Below the pieces are notes generated by a model that saw only the letters and a program-made list of their open reading frames with translations, did not search any database and was not told where the DNA came from. Shown piece by piece: positions 40,302 to 55,300 of a stretch of 64,000 bases of DNA (its first letter is position 1; the number at the start of each line of letters is the position of its first letter). The stretch covers positions 129,735 through 193,734 of the forward strand of contig DF239145.1 in assembly GCA_000507305.1 (NCBI GenBank), in the 5' to 3' direction. The translations under genes were made by a program, and so were the position numbers. This DNA is from Breviolum minutum Mf 1.05b.01 (taxonomy: Eukaryota > Sar > Dinophyceae > Suessiales > Symbiodiniaceae).

Positions 40302-43300
40302 GTGCTACGAATCAATGATTTTCACGAAGTTTGCCGATTATTTTGGAGATCAATGATTTGTTAGATCGATTGCCAGTGTGTTACCAAAAATGAGAGATAA
40401 CGCATTGTTGGTTGAGGTTGGAAGTTGAATCTCGAACATACTTTGTGAATAATTGGACTGTCGTTTTTTGGAGTCTAAAGTGGACTTTTCGGTGTTTTCA
40501 CCCGCAACACAAGCAGATGAACTGGAGTGTTGTCAAGGAGTATCATCCTGTTTCTTTGTCCCTACCCTCACCTTGTTGGACGTTTTGGGAAAGCAAGCCC
40601 ACCATTCAAACAGTTGACAAATTTATATATACTGTAGATTTTGGTATGTCTTTTCAAACACAACTGAGTCAATTTTCCGTGTTTGCAAACATGAGATGGT
40701 TTGGCTTTTTAAATAGAAAAATGGAGGGATGGTCTCTATTGACATCCTAAGACATGGGCCACAATGTTTGGTGTGTTGAGTGATTGCAAAGACATCCTCA
40801 AATTAGGTACTATATATATGTATACTATATATATATATATATATTTTTTTTTTGTTTTGCACTCCGTGCAACCAAAATTAGCCTTATCAGAAAGTCACAA
40901 TACAGTTCTTCCAACCCGAATCTTATCGAATATGAGGGCTAGCTAGCAATTCGTTTCGGTACCAGAACACGTCAGAAATCTAGCTGACGAGCATCTGGGC
41001 AGTCTACCGTATCATTTGGTTGAGTTTGATTTCCATCAACACCATCTCGTTGGAGAATCATGATCATCTCTGAATGGCCCAAGATAGTTAGTGAGAATTG
41101 TTGAGTTGAAAGTTGAAAAGTGTACCATTCCAGAGGCACTTTGAATCCCAGATCATTCAATCTTCTCTATCTTCTCTTGTATCCAACGAGGAACCCCAAA
41201 AGACAATTACACAGCAGAAACTATTGTTGCCCGGATGTTGTGAACCTGGTGGCATCTCTGGACAACAAAAACCTGACAATTTTTTGCAGGCACCTTTCAA
41301 AAAGTCAGCATGACATTACAAAAAAGCAATTCATTTTGCCTTTCTTCTTAGTTTGGAGTCATATCTTTTTTTACCTTGGAACTTAACCACCACCCGAAAC
41401 CGAGTGGTTTCCCAAAACTTTGCGAATCTTTAGCGACATATTTTTTGGACGAATCGTGCAAGGAGCTTTGTGATGAAGAATGGATCCAGGTTCACTACAA
41501 GACCTTGATCCACATGGAGAACTCTGGGTTTGGGGATCCATAGTGGAAAACACCGTAGGATCACATTTTGTACAAAAAAAATATTCACAACCAATGTCAA
41601 TATGCAGTACATTATATCCACATGTACCTATTTGAAGGGCTGCAGGGCGGCTGGTTTTAGTGAAATAAACCGGTAATGATCCTGTCATTTGATATCTGAT
41701 AGTTTGCAGGCAGAGAGACAGGACATTAGCTACATATCCATTGATTTTTCCATTGACCTCTAGATCTCTATGGAGTCTATGGAGCATTGATTTGTGTATC
41801 TTGTACTGTTTTCCCGTGTAGTAGTTGAGTGTTATCCCTGCCAGGTTAGTGATCTAAGCTGCTTCAACTGAGGTGTGCGTGGATGTTTCACTGCGACAAG
41901 ATCGAAGACTTGGAGAGGCAGTGGCGTTGGTGTTGTCGCTGGGGGTGCAGGAAAGATATATCCTTCGAACATACAACGAAAAAGGCATTTTTAATCGGAA
42001 GCCACTTTTTTTTTGGTTGGGAAGAGTATTCAAGCAGCAGCTGTACTTGCTGTTTCTGGATACTTGTCCGATATTGGGATTGGTCAATTCTGTGTGTTTG
42101 AAAAGTCAAGAGCTAATGTAATGTCAGATACCTCGTTGCAAATACATTGCCACATGGCCTGATATCACATGGTAGTGCCAGAGCAAAGATTTTGTAAGGT
42201 TGCCGTTGCAATCTCAGCAAAGCTAGTTTTTTTTTTGAGAAGATGGCATTCCAAGAGGTAGCCTCTCCTTCCATGCTGTGTTTCCCAACTGCTAGTTTTT
42301 GAAAGTGGAAAGTGGGTTCCTCAAAGATCATCCTTTCCGTTACAACAGGGTCAGTTTTCACTCCCATGATTGTCGGAGCAAGGGTATTCAACTATGTATC
42401 TATTTGATATTAACATACACCGCACTTTTTTCAAATTGCCAAATACCTGGAGCAAAGATTAATTTTGGAGGCCGTAAAACCATTGCATCCCACCAAAAGG
42501 TGATTTTCCATCCTGAAGTCACGACAGGATGTATTTGCTCTTCAGTCGCGTCCCTGTGACACTGAAGGAAGTCCAAAAGGCCGGTCGTTGTTTGGTGAAT
42601 GTGACGGCAACATAAAGGATCCCCAAAAAGGGATGAATATGAAATCATTCACCCAGACACTCAGTGTGGATTTTCTTCATATGGGTGTTTCTTTAAATGG
42701 TGGTACCCCCCAATCTCCACCCCAAGTGCTGATCATTTTTAGTAGGAAAACCCATGGTTGTTGGGGAAACCCACCATTTTAGGATGGCACTCATGGAACC
42801 CCCTAGTTCGCCATAACTTGGGGGCGAATCAAAAGCCCATCTCAGGGTGGATTTTATAGATTCATAGCCAACACCATACATCAACCCTTAGTGGTTTAGG
42901 GGAATCCTTACTTTTTCCAACTTGGTGAAAAAATGCTAAAAGAAACAATGACCAAAGTAGCGTGGAAGTTGAGAATGAGGACTCTGTGAGCGGTCTTTAT
43001 CCCATGAAGTACCAACAGATGAAACTTTGTCAGGGAGGTTGGGTAGAGATACCAAATCGTTGACAACATCACATAGACATCTGGCAGAACTAAAGATAGC
43101 TCCCCAACAGCTTGCTGTATGTGAATGTGTTGTGATCTCGTACTGTTAGAGATCCTCCGTTGTGTGCATGCTGAATGATAAAAATCCGTTCTCACAGCTC
43201 AAACATTGAACTCCCTTGTGTTTTGAACCCAAAAACTATGGTAGCACATTGGTACCAAATTCCTTCATTTTTTGGAATTTTCGTGGCTGTAGATACCTGG

Positions 43301-46300
43301 TTTATCTACGGTCAGGTGATGATGGATTGCATGTGCGAAGCAGGAGACCGGGTTTTGCAAGTCCTTTCCAAGCTCAGTCTTGCTGAGACCGGGCCTATGA
43401 GGAAACACTGTGAAACCAGGAGTTAACTTCAATTAACTCCTGATTTTATGTTTTTCCTTTTCGGGTTCACTGCGTCCTTACCCTCTCTATGAACTCTGAC
43501 GTTAATTGGAATTAACTCTTCTTGCCTATGAGATGAACACATGATTTCAATCAGGTGATCTACATGAAACTCCTGTAGAAACTGATTTAACCCAAGGGGT
43601 GTACATATCTCATCAATTCATCAATTGTCTCCACTTGTTGCCTTTCCAGGACGGGATGTGTTGAATGACCCTGACAAAGTGAAAGACCCGGTGTCTTTCA
43701 TCACGGCTATCTTACAGCTGAAGAACAAGTGCGCTGTTCCCACATTTGTGCCAAAGGCTTCTTTTCGCGAGAGTCGGAAACGATGTGCCTAAAGAAACAC
43801 CACTTGAGGGATCTTTCAAATGAAATTTCAGCATGTCAGATCTTTGAGGATCTTTACTTATTTCTTTAACACATCCAAATCAATCTGGTTTTACTTAGCT
43901 TTTCATGAGGTCTGTCCAAGGTCTAGAGTCTAGAGCAGCACCGATTCATCCGTCGGGATAGGTATGACAGATTCGTGAAGGAGTCCTTCAAAGAGAGTAA
44001 GGACTTGTCATGACTTTTTTTTTTGTGGCTTGTGTGGGGAGAAGGGAACTTATTTCGGTAGGTTGTGTCCAAGAAAGTGTGCTTCCACAAGAATCTTGCC
44101 ACCCAACAGTATTTACATTTACATTTTGTTGGGAAAGGCAGATGTACCAAATGATTCCATGATGTGCATAAGCTTAAGATAGAACACCACGCACAGAAAT
44201 GGCATCACTTAGAGAAGTTCCAATATTTCAAGAGAGTGGATCAAGGCCATGAGCTGCTTTGACATCTTGTGAGTTTGGATCATGGGAAACATACCCTCCA
44301 GGGAACGAGTCCATATCCCACCTGGGGAAAAGGAACATCATCGACTCAAAAGTGACTTGATATCCGGGATATGTGATCGTTCCCACGAGGGTAAAAGACC
44401 TGAAGAGATCTGCCATTTTTATTTTCGTGGAATTTTGTTGCATGCATTGCCTTGATTTCTGTTTTTTTGTTTCACGTCAAAAGATTGAGCCGATCCGACA
44501 TCCTTTAAGATCGTTGTGGCCTGGAGAGTGAAAGCAATCTTTTGCACTTTGCTGCCAGGACTTTCAATTGGCGCTGAAGCAGGCATTTGAATCCTTCCTC
44601 AACAAGGTTTGCGGCAAATTGCCGGGGTGGAAGAAACGGGACTTTATAGCTTTTCTGGCAAGGTGAGGTGGGGATGGTAGAGACATTGAACTTCTTTGAC
44701 TCTACCAAATCTATCATTCACATTGTTGACACTTGAAGTTGGTGACGTTCAACTTGTTGCTGGCGCCAGTACAACCAATACCATTAGAATTTGTAATCGC
44801 CAGTTATATTCTGTCGGCTTCTAACACGACCTGATGTTACTAGCTTCACCTTAAGCGGCTTACGACATAGTCTCCGCAATTGGTTTTGGCGCTGAGACGG
44901 TATGACTTGGATTTTTTTTATAACAGATGGATGCTGTTTGGGAAAGCTGAACCAGGAAAGTCACACGGCTTTCTCGGATGGTTCCTTTCCAACTACTCAT
45001 CCCAAAAGTTTGGGGCTTGTAGGCCTGGGTGCAGTCAACAGGAACACCTATTCACTCCGACTCTGATTACCTATTCACTCCGACTCTGATTCGCACACAG
45101 CGAAGGACACGCGCACAGCGCAGTACTTGTCGCTTTATGTAGATGATCAGTTGGATGCCAAGTTTGTGGAAGAAATGCACACGATAACCCTTGGGGTGCA
45201 GTGTGGGTTTATGATGCTTTACTCGACTTTTTGGTTTGATCTGATTTGGGTACTTCATCGAATGGCTGTACCCCGGGCCCGGCATGTACTTTTGAGCTTA
45301 CGGCCCTATCAAAGAACTCATTGACGAATCCAGGTGTCCAGGATTCAAAAGGCCTACACCTACAGTTGCAATTTTTTTTTGGGATTGAGGTAGACTCGGG
45401 TAGAGACCGACCCCAGACCCGGATTTTCCCTTCCAACGCTCAGGTTCCGCAAGGGTCTGAAAGGAATGTCCAGCGATTCGGAAGTTGACACAGCCCTAGA
45501 GCAGGTGCCGCAGTGATGATCAACAGATCTTCAAGGGACACTTTTTCCAAAATCCTTGGAACTCTGACAAAGGGACCCCATTTAGATACATTTAGGGTGC
45601 TACTGCTAGGAATTTGGAGTAAAAAGCATCATCATTTTAATCAGATGATACTGTTGATGGAAGAACTCCTGCACCAGTTGATACGAGTAGGTAGTTTATC
45701 CATGTTTATCCCATGATTTACAGGGTTTATGACATCCCAGGTGGTTGTTGGGGATTTTTTTCCTTCAATAGTATCATTTGCATTTTCCCCATGATGGAAC
45801 ACAATAGTTCTTTCAGGCGCCGTTCACGGCTTCTGGTTTTTTCGGTTGGCACAGGTGGTGACCGTCTTCCGCTTCTTGCAAGACAAGGCCGCGACGGAAA
45901 ACTGCCAATTCTTGCAGTGTTGTCACCAATTGTATCCAATTGCTGGATTTTCAAGTGCCATGTTGGTGTACTAGAGGCCACGGTCATTCAATTGCAAAAC
46001 TTCGAAGATACTCTTACAGTTGATGGAGAGAATTATATAAAAGAATCCCTTGGGATGTATGAAAGCTTGTAAATCATTGGAAAAAACTACCAACTGGTGC
46101 ATGATTTTGTCTATCAGAATCAGCGGCATGACTCCTATTCCCCCTCAAACTGTGGTTAAGCTGGATATGTGGGCTCATACTGGTAGCCCAATGAGGGTTG
46201 AAATCTGGCACCTAATTTCCCACGTGAAACTTTTGAAAAGGGAAAACACCATTGATGGCTAAAGTCTGGATAACCACTTGCCGTTTCTAACTTATCCTAC

Positions 46301-49300
46301 TATTTACAATATTTACAGGATTTAATACATCCAAGGTGGTGCTGGATTTCTTCCATCAACAGTAGGAGGGAGCTTTTTGCCAGTTTGCATCGTTGATTGA
46401 AAATATAAAGCATCCGAAGTGATACACTTTGTTTTCATCACTACATACTTCCTTGTAAGAAATCTTTGCTGGCCGGCCTGAGGATGTCTTCGAGAACTTC
46501 TACAAGCAGCACTTGTCCAGACGCTTGCTCACAGGCTGAGGGCTGCAGTCATGTGCCAGTGTGGTGGTGGAGTAGCATACTGACAGCATGTGAAGGATGA
46601 CCAACATTATCTTGCCAAGAAGTTTCCTGTGAGCGTCTTTTCCCGTAAGTCAACCTTAAATGGCTTGAGTTGTCCTTTTCAAATTTTCTGTTTGCCCGGT
46701 ATTTTCATATCTTTGCATTACCCACCTTTTTTCAACTCAGCGCTCCATTGGAGCATTGCCAGGTCGAAGTGTCAGTGATGAGGCCGAACGGAGCATGATT
46801 TCCAAGTTGAAGAGCCTCTTGGAACCCAAGGGGGTCGCAGTGGATGGTGGTCATTGGTGCTGTCAGAAGATGACAAATGAAAGGAATCTGGATAGATAGG
46901 GATGATGAGGATAAGAGATGATAAGAATATCACTATTCAATCCGTTTTGCTTGGATAAGTTTAATTGACATTAACGGTTGGGAATGTATATGCTTCGTAA
47001 AACTACAGTCTGCCCACAACATGGTTCCCCGATTTGAAACACCTTTTGTTGATCAAGATTCATTGATTTGCTACTGGGGCTGCAATTCATGCCCAATACA
47101 TTGACAATACATCCCAAGATCAAAGCTTAAAATCAAGAATTGACATGAATTGTAAAAAATGTCAAGTAACACTGGGTAATGCAAAAAAGTACTGCTATCC
47201 GCTCTTGCTTGCAAGTGATGGGATTCCACTGGTTTTAAGTATTATATGTGGCATACACCTACTTATTATCATATCATATCATTCTCCTGTATGCTTCATC
47301 AACAAAAAGAAAGTAATCACAGTAATGGACATGCCATGCCGTTGACGGGCCATAGGTTTCGTTCTCTAAGGTGAGTGTGGGCATCAATATACATCTAAGT
47401 TGGAGGGAATGTCGGAAGCACTCAGTCAGGGATGTGTTTTTTCGGTGACCTCAAGGGTTAGGTGAGATTTCAAGCCTATGCAACGTGTTCGACGTGTTTA
47501 GCATGTGCTACTATGAAGGCTACATAGGTTTTGGATTGACATGCCTGACTTGAAATGCTGATTTTTGGTCGAGCTGAGTTGAAAAAAATCCAGGAGGATG
47601 TCCTCAACATGGAAAATCACTTCAGCTCAAGCAAAACTGGGACAAGCAGAAACCAGCACAAGCGCACCACACCCTCCACCATTGAGGATGAGAATTGTAG
47701 ACATTTCCAATGTATTCCAATCATATTTTGTTTGGCTACCTTTGACCCACCACAAGGTATGGGAATCTGAATCTGCCTGCTGCCTCTTTCATCGTTTGTT
47801 TGTACTCGGCACTTCATTGATTTGAGGGAAGTGTTATTTTGAGACCTGTCTCAATTTGAGCTTTCGAGGGAAGCCAATTGACTTCAGACCAGAACTTGGT
47901 TGGTATCTTCAATAGACACGGAAGATGAGACCCCCATCGCTTTGGTTGAATGACATTGATATGGCGTGAGAACGGAAATCCAATGTAAATTCGCGAGATC
48001 ATTTACAGTATGTGTTTGGAGTTAGGGAAAAGTTACCCACTGTTTGGCTAGAATCCACTAATTTTACTAGATCCATTGTGCGTTGTATGGAGGTTTCAAG
48101 ACATGAAGTTGTCCGAAGACATCATGAAGCAGTTGGGGATCCCGGATCAACAAAAGCGATTGGCGTGACCTGGGTGCTGCTGCAGTGAATCTGAAATCTG
48201 AAGAGAAAACGTTTGGCTGTAATGACCGAATTAAGTCGGTTTTTCTTTTGTATGTTTAGGTGTGGGTCAACATTATTGGGATTGAAACTGACATACTGTT
48301 GATGGAATAAATCCGGCTAACCACCTTGGATGTATCAAACCATGTTAATAATGGGATACTCTATCTACCTGCTGAAGGATTTCTTCCATCAACAGTATTA
48401 TTGTTCATCATTGAAAACTCATCTACATCCATTTTTTGAAGCTCCTCCACTGCCACCCCGCTTCTATCCGCCAAGATACAAGAGCTCATTTGCGAGTCCT
48501 GCCATCTCGCAAGACACCTCAGTGGATGTTGATGGTATGGAGCTGTGGAGGTATGAAATGTGTGGCCAATTGGTAAGTTATTTGATATAATATACCGTTT
48601 AAACACAAACTCGTCATTCAATAGCTCGGAAGAAACGGATCATGAAGCCCAAGTAGTACCTGTATATAGTATATTCATCAGTTTTTTTATTTGAACAACT
48701 TGTTGTGTTAAGGCTTTAAACCAAGGCCTTCACAGAGCTGTGAGTCTTTTAAATGACTTAGGCGTGGGCCTCGTCCTGGCGCAGGCCAGCTGTTGAATCA
48801 TCTGATTCATTGGATCCACGATTTAGATATTTCAGATGATTTAAATCTTCGTAGATATAGGAATCCAATGTCCTACGGTTTGTTTTTTTGTTCCTCAAAT
48901 GAAGATGAACACATCATAAAATGCATGTATTTCTTTTTGAGGTACTTGTAGACTATCAAAGTCATTCATGTTGCAACCTCACCCTACACGTTCCTGGAGA
49001 AGGAAGGTCCAACATATAGGTCTTGAGAGCATGCAGTTGCGATGCCGCTGTGCCGGAAGGGCTTGCACCCGCTGTGTCCTCGGCGTCCTCAGCGATTGAT
49101 TTGAAGGTGGGAATGGGCAGAACTGGAACAAAAACCGTGGGACGGGGTGGGAATTCATGTAAGTGTAACGTAGTGTAGCGTAGTGTAACCAACTATGCCC
49201 TACTGATGATAGACTAGAGTTATAATAACTATACAGCTGTAATAGGGTTAATTTGTGGACGTGGATGTGAAAACCTTTGTTTGTATAAAGTTGGTGTAGT

Positions 49301-52300
49301 TATATATGCAGACCCATTGACTGCCCTTAGGTTGTGAACATCCAATTCGTGCTCCAACCCACAGGTGTCTGTGCTCACCAGCGGATTCTGGCCAGGTGGA
49401 CAACCGATTCAAAAGCTGGAAGGATGGTATGATTAGATCGATTCCTAATGAAACCAAGGAAATTGGCCAGGTGAATTTCATAAAACATCTATAGAATTAG
49501 AAAACACGTCACTACTGATATTAGTTAAAACATATTTAGAGATACTTTAGGATGTTTTAGCAATTTACAATTGGATAGGAAATCTCTAAGGGAGAAGTGG
49601 ATCTCTTCAGGTCTTCGACTCGTTGTTGGATTTTTCACGATGGATTTGTCGATAAGGCCCACCCGGATCGCCGTGCGAGTTGCCGGCTGAAGTGCAGGTG
49701 GGACCGCGTTTTGACGGTGAGAAATGGGGATGTGAGATTTATACAGAAATTTGGAGTTATTCCATCACTTGATATTGCCTGTAGTACAATATCATTCAAT
49801 ATCATTTATGATTAAGTATATATATATTTGTAACATACAGTTTACATGTAATATTCATATAATATACATATATTATGGTACCTATATATATAAATACATA
49901 TCTATATGTTATATATAGATAGAAGATTTATTTGTGTCATCATACCGCCTGATGGTCTTGTTGCATGAAAATCTTGGACTTCCCCACTTAATTAAATGTC
50001 GTTCAAACGTCAAAAGTTGGTATGATGAACATGTTCATGATGTTTATGATATTTAGGTCTAGAGAAAATCAATGACAGCCCTGCTGGGTAGACGTCTTCT
50101 GTGAAGATGGGTCATTTCAATTCCCTAAGGCAAGCGAATCATGTCGAATTGTCAAGCCACAGGAGTGTTGCAGCCGCTTTGAAACTTTTTACCTGGCAAA
50201 GCACACAGGTGCTGCGACTGATGGATTTTTTGCCGTTTGGAAAAGTGGAAAGGGAAGGGGGTTTTATGGGGTGTGGTTTTTGCAGGTGTTTTTTTTTAAA
50301 AATGGTAGTATCTGGTGTCCAGAAAGTCTAGAATACCTCATGGGATATATCTGGATTTTGGAAAAGAAGAGCCTTCACCCTGGGGGGGTTAGCATCTACC
50401 TTCATCTTCAGGAATTATGCATGCATCTGGTGATTCACAGAAAAAAACATGCACCAAGCTCTTACCCATGAAAAAAACCCAAAGACACAAATTAGTGGCT
50501 TACAATTAAGCTTCACATATACCATCATATACAAATACATAGGAGCCCGGGTAGCTGAGGCTTAGAACCCCCCTCCCTTTGCCATTGGGACCAGGTCGAA
50601 AGCTTTTTTGGCAGCCACAGCATGGTTTTGCGGATCTCAAGGTTGGTTGGGGAAGGGATGGGAAGTTCAGGCACTTTTTAGGCATTCCTGGGCATTTCTC
50701 ATGAATTTGCTTGCAACAAGGAAGCCAGGAACTTGGTATGGGAGTTGAAAGGTTGTCATGCAAATTTGACGAGGGCTCAAAATATCGCCATACATATTTG
50801 TCCCAAAATCGATCCAAATATGAGGTGTTTTTTAGTTGCTTCCGTCTCTCAGAAATCAGACTGTTGTTGACCAAAACCCTCCACCAGGGATGTAGAACAA
50901 CCGGGAAACACATCCGTTAAACATGGGATGAACCACCGACCTCAAATTCATATTGAATATATGCTTCGTTTCAGCCCTAAACATTATGATGCTGTAAATG
51001 AAAGCAAGCACACCTTTTGCCCCTTTTTGTCCACAGCTTTTGCAGTTCGCTGTGCTCGCTCAAGGCGCAGATGCCTAAGACGAAGCATGAATTGAATGTT
51101 GGGGATCTCAACAAAGATGTGGAGAAAAATTCGGGTGTGATCATCAGTGACCCAACAGCAGAAAATACATGAACATACCAATTTTCATAGGGAAAATATG
51201 GGAAAATTATAAAAAATACCATCCTAAGGGTACCAGTACCATCATTTTCCCTATGACAGTTACACCGAGGTCACAACGTATCAGATGTGCATCTTGATGC
51301 TTTTCAATCAGCAGAGCACCTTGAGTTATCAGGCACGCTAACAACCGAACGACTTGGGGGGACGACTTGGTTGGCGACTTGTAGTGCTTGGTGGCGTTTA
51401 GGTGTTTTGTTGTGAGCCCTTAACAAAAAAGCAGAGATGATTAGGATTGAGTTTCCTCCAAATTTTCTGCTTTTTTTGGTTGGTCCAAATTTAACATCTC
51501 AACAACACGATTTTCCGATTGTTCAGCTAAACTGTCAGGACCTGAGTTTACGCACCAACATTCCCTTGGATGAGTTGAAACGTCATCTTATGAGCTTGTA
51601 CGTGAACCCAAAGGCGGGGGGTTTTGCCGAAGAAATCTGTGGGGATTGCCGCGGTTGGGTGGATTGTTGTGTCGTCATGAGTCATGTTGAGAATAAAAAA
51701 GAGGAAATCCATTGTGCATTTGTGGGAATGTGGTGGTCAAATATGTGAAATCCTGTGTGAGTCGATTTTTTTTTTCGAAGCTTTTCTGACGTTCCGCATT
51801 TTAGTCGCACGAAGTTACCAACCTCAGTTTTGCAGCTTGCGTGCATCGAAACTCCATGTCCCAAAAAAATCAAACCACCCAAGATATGAAGATATTCCGT
51901 GGAGGTGCATGGATTATATATGCATATGTTTTTAATTGTTTTTATATCACAAATTTGGCTCGATTTAATTTATCTCCCATAAAGTGACAAATTTGTGAGG
52001 CCAAAATCTTGGTGAAACTTGGAGATGCAAAGGAGAAGAAGGAACTGGAGGATAGCGATCAGTCGGGGTCCCCGCCCGATTCCCTCCAGTCCCCAATAAC
52101 GACTTCGTTAAGGGATGAAAGGATGCAACATTGTAGAGAATCAAGGGAGCTTAGGGGCGAAGCCTTCCTCCTGGGTTGGTTTCCTTTGCCTTTACTGCTT
52201 CAAACTTCATAGTGGAATGATCACTCGAAACGCAAAAGATAGGAACGAGAGACAAAATTCAAACATACTATATAAACATGTTTGGGAGCCATCAAACTCA

Positions 52301-55300
52301 GATGTCTTGGACAAAAATTGCTCTTTCGTTGCAGGTTTCTGCAGCTACATCAATTCTCTTGCTTAGTGTGTGTGGTTATGTCATAGAAATTTCCATTTGA
52401 AACCTAGGTCTAAAGTGCCTTTGGCCATCTCGAATGATACCCATCCCACCACTCCAAACTCGTTGGCTGAGGTTTACAGTGAATCCACAGTTTGAAAGCA
52501 AGCTCTTTCGAATAAAGGCTGAACGATGGCTGTGTGGGTTCTGACAATTTCAGACTTTTGTGTTGAGGATTGTTTATATCCAGCATTTTCCATTGAGTCT
52601 TGTGAGAGTTAAGTTAACCTAGATCAACTCATGCCTACTTTATCCGTTTTTCTCCTTGATTTAACGTCACCCATAGTAGGTAAGGAATGGTAAGGATAGT
52701 TTTGTATGTTCAGCGCACTCCATATGGCAGGTCTTGTGTAACATGATGGGAATCAGATGGGTGGTCAACAACCCAACGGTGAAGTCGTAGATGGTGCAAC
52801 ATATCCAAATGATAGCTTGCTACGGGAGCAGCAATCAACATAATACATGCGCGGTTGGTAGCCATCTACTTCCCATCTCACATGTGGTATTCTATGATGG
52901 CTTGTTTAGAGATGCATCAGAAATATCTTTTCATATTCCTATGTGATGTTGGGCCAGGTGCCCCTGGTGCAATTGAAGAGCGACGGCCTCACCAATTCCC
53001 GCGAGGCTTTTTTTATCGGGGGAAGTGGGAAGAGGAAATCTCAAATGATCAGTGACCAACACCTTGGTCATTTGCTGTATCTAGCGGAGGATATATACTA
53101 CCAAGATCTATATAGAGGGATTATACTAACCATTATATACCATTATAAGGATCCCCTATGAACAAATCAGTTCATAAGGGATTTGCATGTTGCTCAAGTT
53201 TTGGATGCGAAGATTGGGCTTCAGAAATATGTGTTTGTGTACATATAAGTATCCACCAATTCATATTGTCATGTACATTCTATATAGTTTTAATCGCTAC
53301 ACTTAGTGCCTTTAGTGATCCAACGAAGCTGTCAGGGTGCAGACGGTGCCGCTGCTGGCAGTAGTGATGTTCCAGCCACGGTAGAAGAGGACATGTCGGC
53401 GTAGACCTTGGTCCAGTCGTTTGGTGAAAGGTGTTTTATGATTGGAGTACTTGTAGGTACATATGACATGTGTGACATGATATTTATTTTTTAGTATCAA
53501 GTACTGCAATTGCACGATGACGATGTTTAAAATTAGATTTTGCTCGGGAGGATCATAATTGTGACTAACCAACATCAGCTGGATTTGGTTCAATAGCAGC
53601 ATTTGAAGACGTCGTTTTTTTTTTTTGACTGGATCTGTGGTGCGTACGCGAGATCATTTTGGATTCATTCGCCCCTTAGGTTGCTTGATTTGAGGCCACT
53701 TCCAATTCTTGAAGCAATTTTGCAATATCCAATCCATGTGGTAATCTTGGTCAGGGAGTTTATGTTCCATTCACAGCAACCTCACTCTGACAGGGTTCCA
53801 TTTTTTCTATTGTAGAGGATAATATATATATATATATATGTATATTGAGCATTTATTCATCATTCATTTATTGATCTTCCAGGGCAAGCCCATTTAATTT
53901 CGTCATTCATTTCTTATTTAGTTGCGGATCTGAAGGATCGGAAGCATTTGGTGGAGGCCCAAGATGGGCACCGGGCAGGGTATTCAAGAAAGGGCATGGC
54001 TCAATTTTTTTGGGTCTGAACACAAACCATAGGCTTACAGTACCTTTTAAACCCATTTCCAAAAGATTTTGCAGGTTTCAAATTTTGAGACATGAAGAAC
54101 TTGTGGGGGGAGTTCATGAGTGCATTGAGAGTCATGTGCATCTGATTTTTCTCCTTGACTTGAAGTTCTTCAACAGGTGTGCCGATTTTCTATGATTTTC
54201 CTTTGATATTCCTTTGACCGCTCATCAAGCGGATAGGTTGACTTGGATTTTGGAAGCATTTGGAACCTAAAGAGGAAGGTGCATGGAAGTAATGTGTTTG
54301 TATCTGGAAAGGACCTCTTTTTGGAAACATGGGTCCCATTCTTTGCGCAGGCTGTCGTGGTACGTGTTATGAAGAGTCGCAAGACACTGGAGACTTGGGA
54401 AAGGGCTGTGGCCAGTCGACTTGTGATGTTTTCTTGGGTCGTTGGTCATGGTTGATGTACGTACATTTGTTGGTTGGAAAATCCTTAGAACCAGATTTTA
54501 CCGTTCTTGCACACTATCATTGTAACGTAGCGCAACATATCCCGAGGGATTTTATGTCGCGCAGAATCGTGGTACAAAACACCTGTTGATTGGTTCATTC
54601 CTCAGAATCTTAAGGTTGCAATCCTGTTGTGGTGGAATTTTTGGGATGAAGACCACAGTCACTCGTTTTTGTCTTCTTTTTGAAGCAGTTTTTTCCCTAC
54701 AAAAATAGCTCAGATATTGATTTTGAATAGGCCATGTCGTTGGTAGTTGGCATTTTGGTGAATCATTTGGGGTTCCGAGGCTTTTTTTCGCCGTATTAAA
54801 AACGCGTACCGAAAACCCATGTCAAAAATTTTCAGGAGCACAACCAGCTGGTTATGGAGGCTGGTCATTTCTTGAATGGCCGTAGGGCAAAAGGGCCGCT
54901 GCATACATATGATCTATTGTTCATTGTTCATGCATCACGCATCTTTATGTTAGGAAGTGAATTTATGATTTATATAGTTGATCCATCTCAACAGTTTTTC
55001 TGGGTGAAGTATTGTGAGTGACAAAAGCCCCCTGGCCAAGCGTGGTGAATAGTGGGGATGCAAAAATGTCAGAGAACGACCATCCCAGGTAAAGGTGAAG
55101 TGAATATGGGGCGTTCCAAAATGGGATGGTAGTGAATCACGGTGTGGCTTAAGAATCCTTTCAAAGCTACCTTGAATATATCCTTATTTCAGACGATTTC
55201 AACAAAAAATTAAAGGTTCCATGAATCGCATCCAGAAGTTTTCCAAAAAGACCTCTAGGGCTACAAGTAATCATGGTGTTGTATTAACCTGGGAGGTGGG

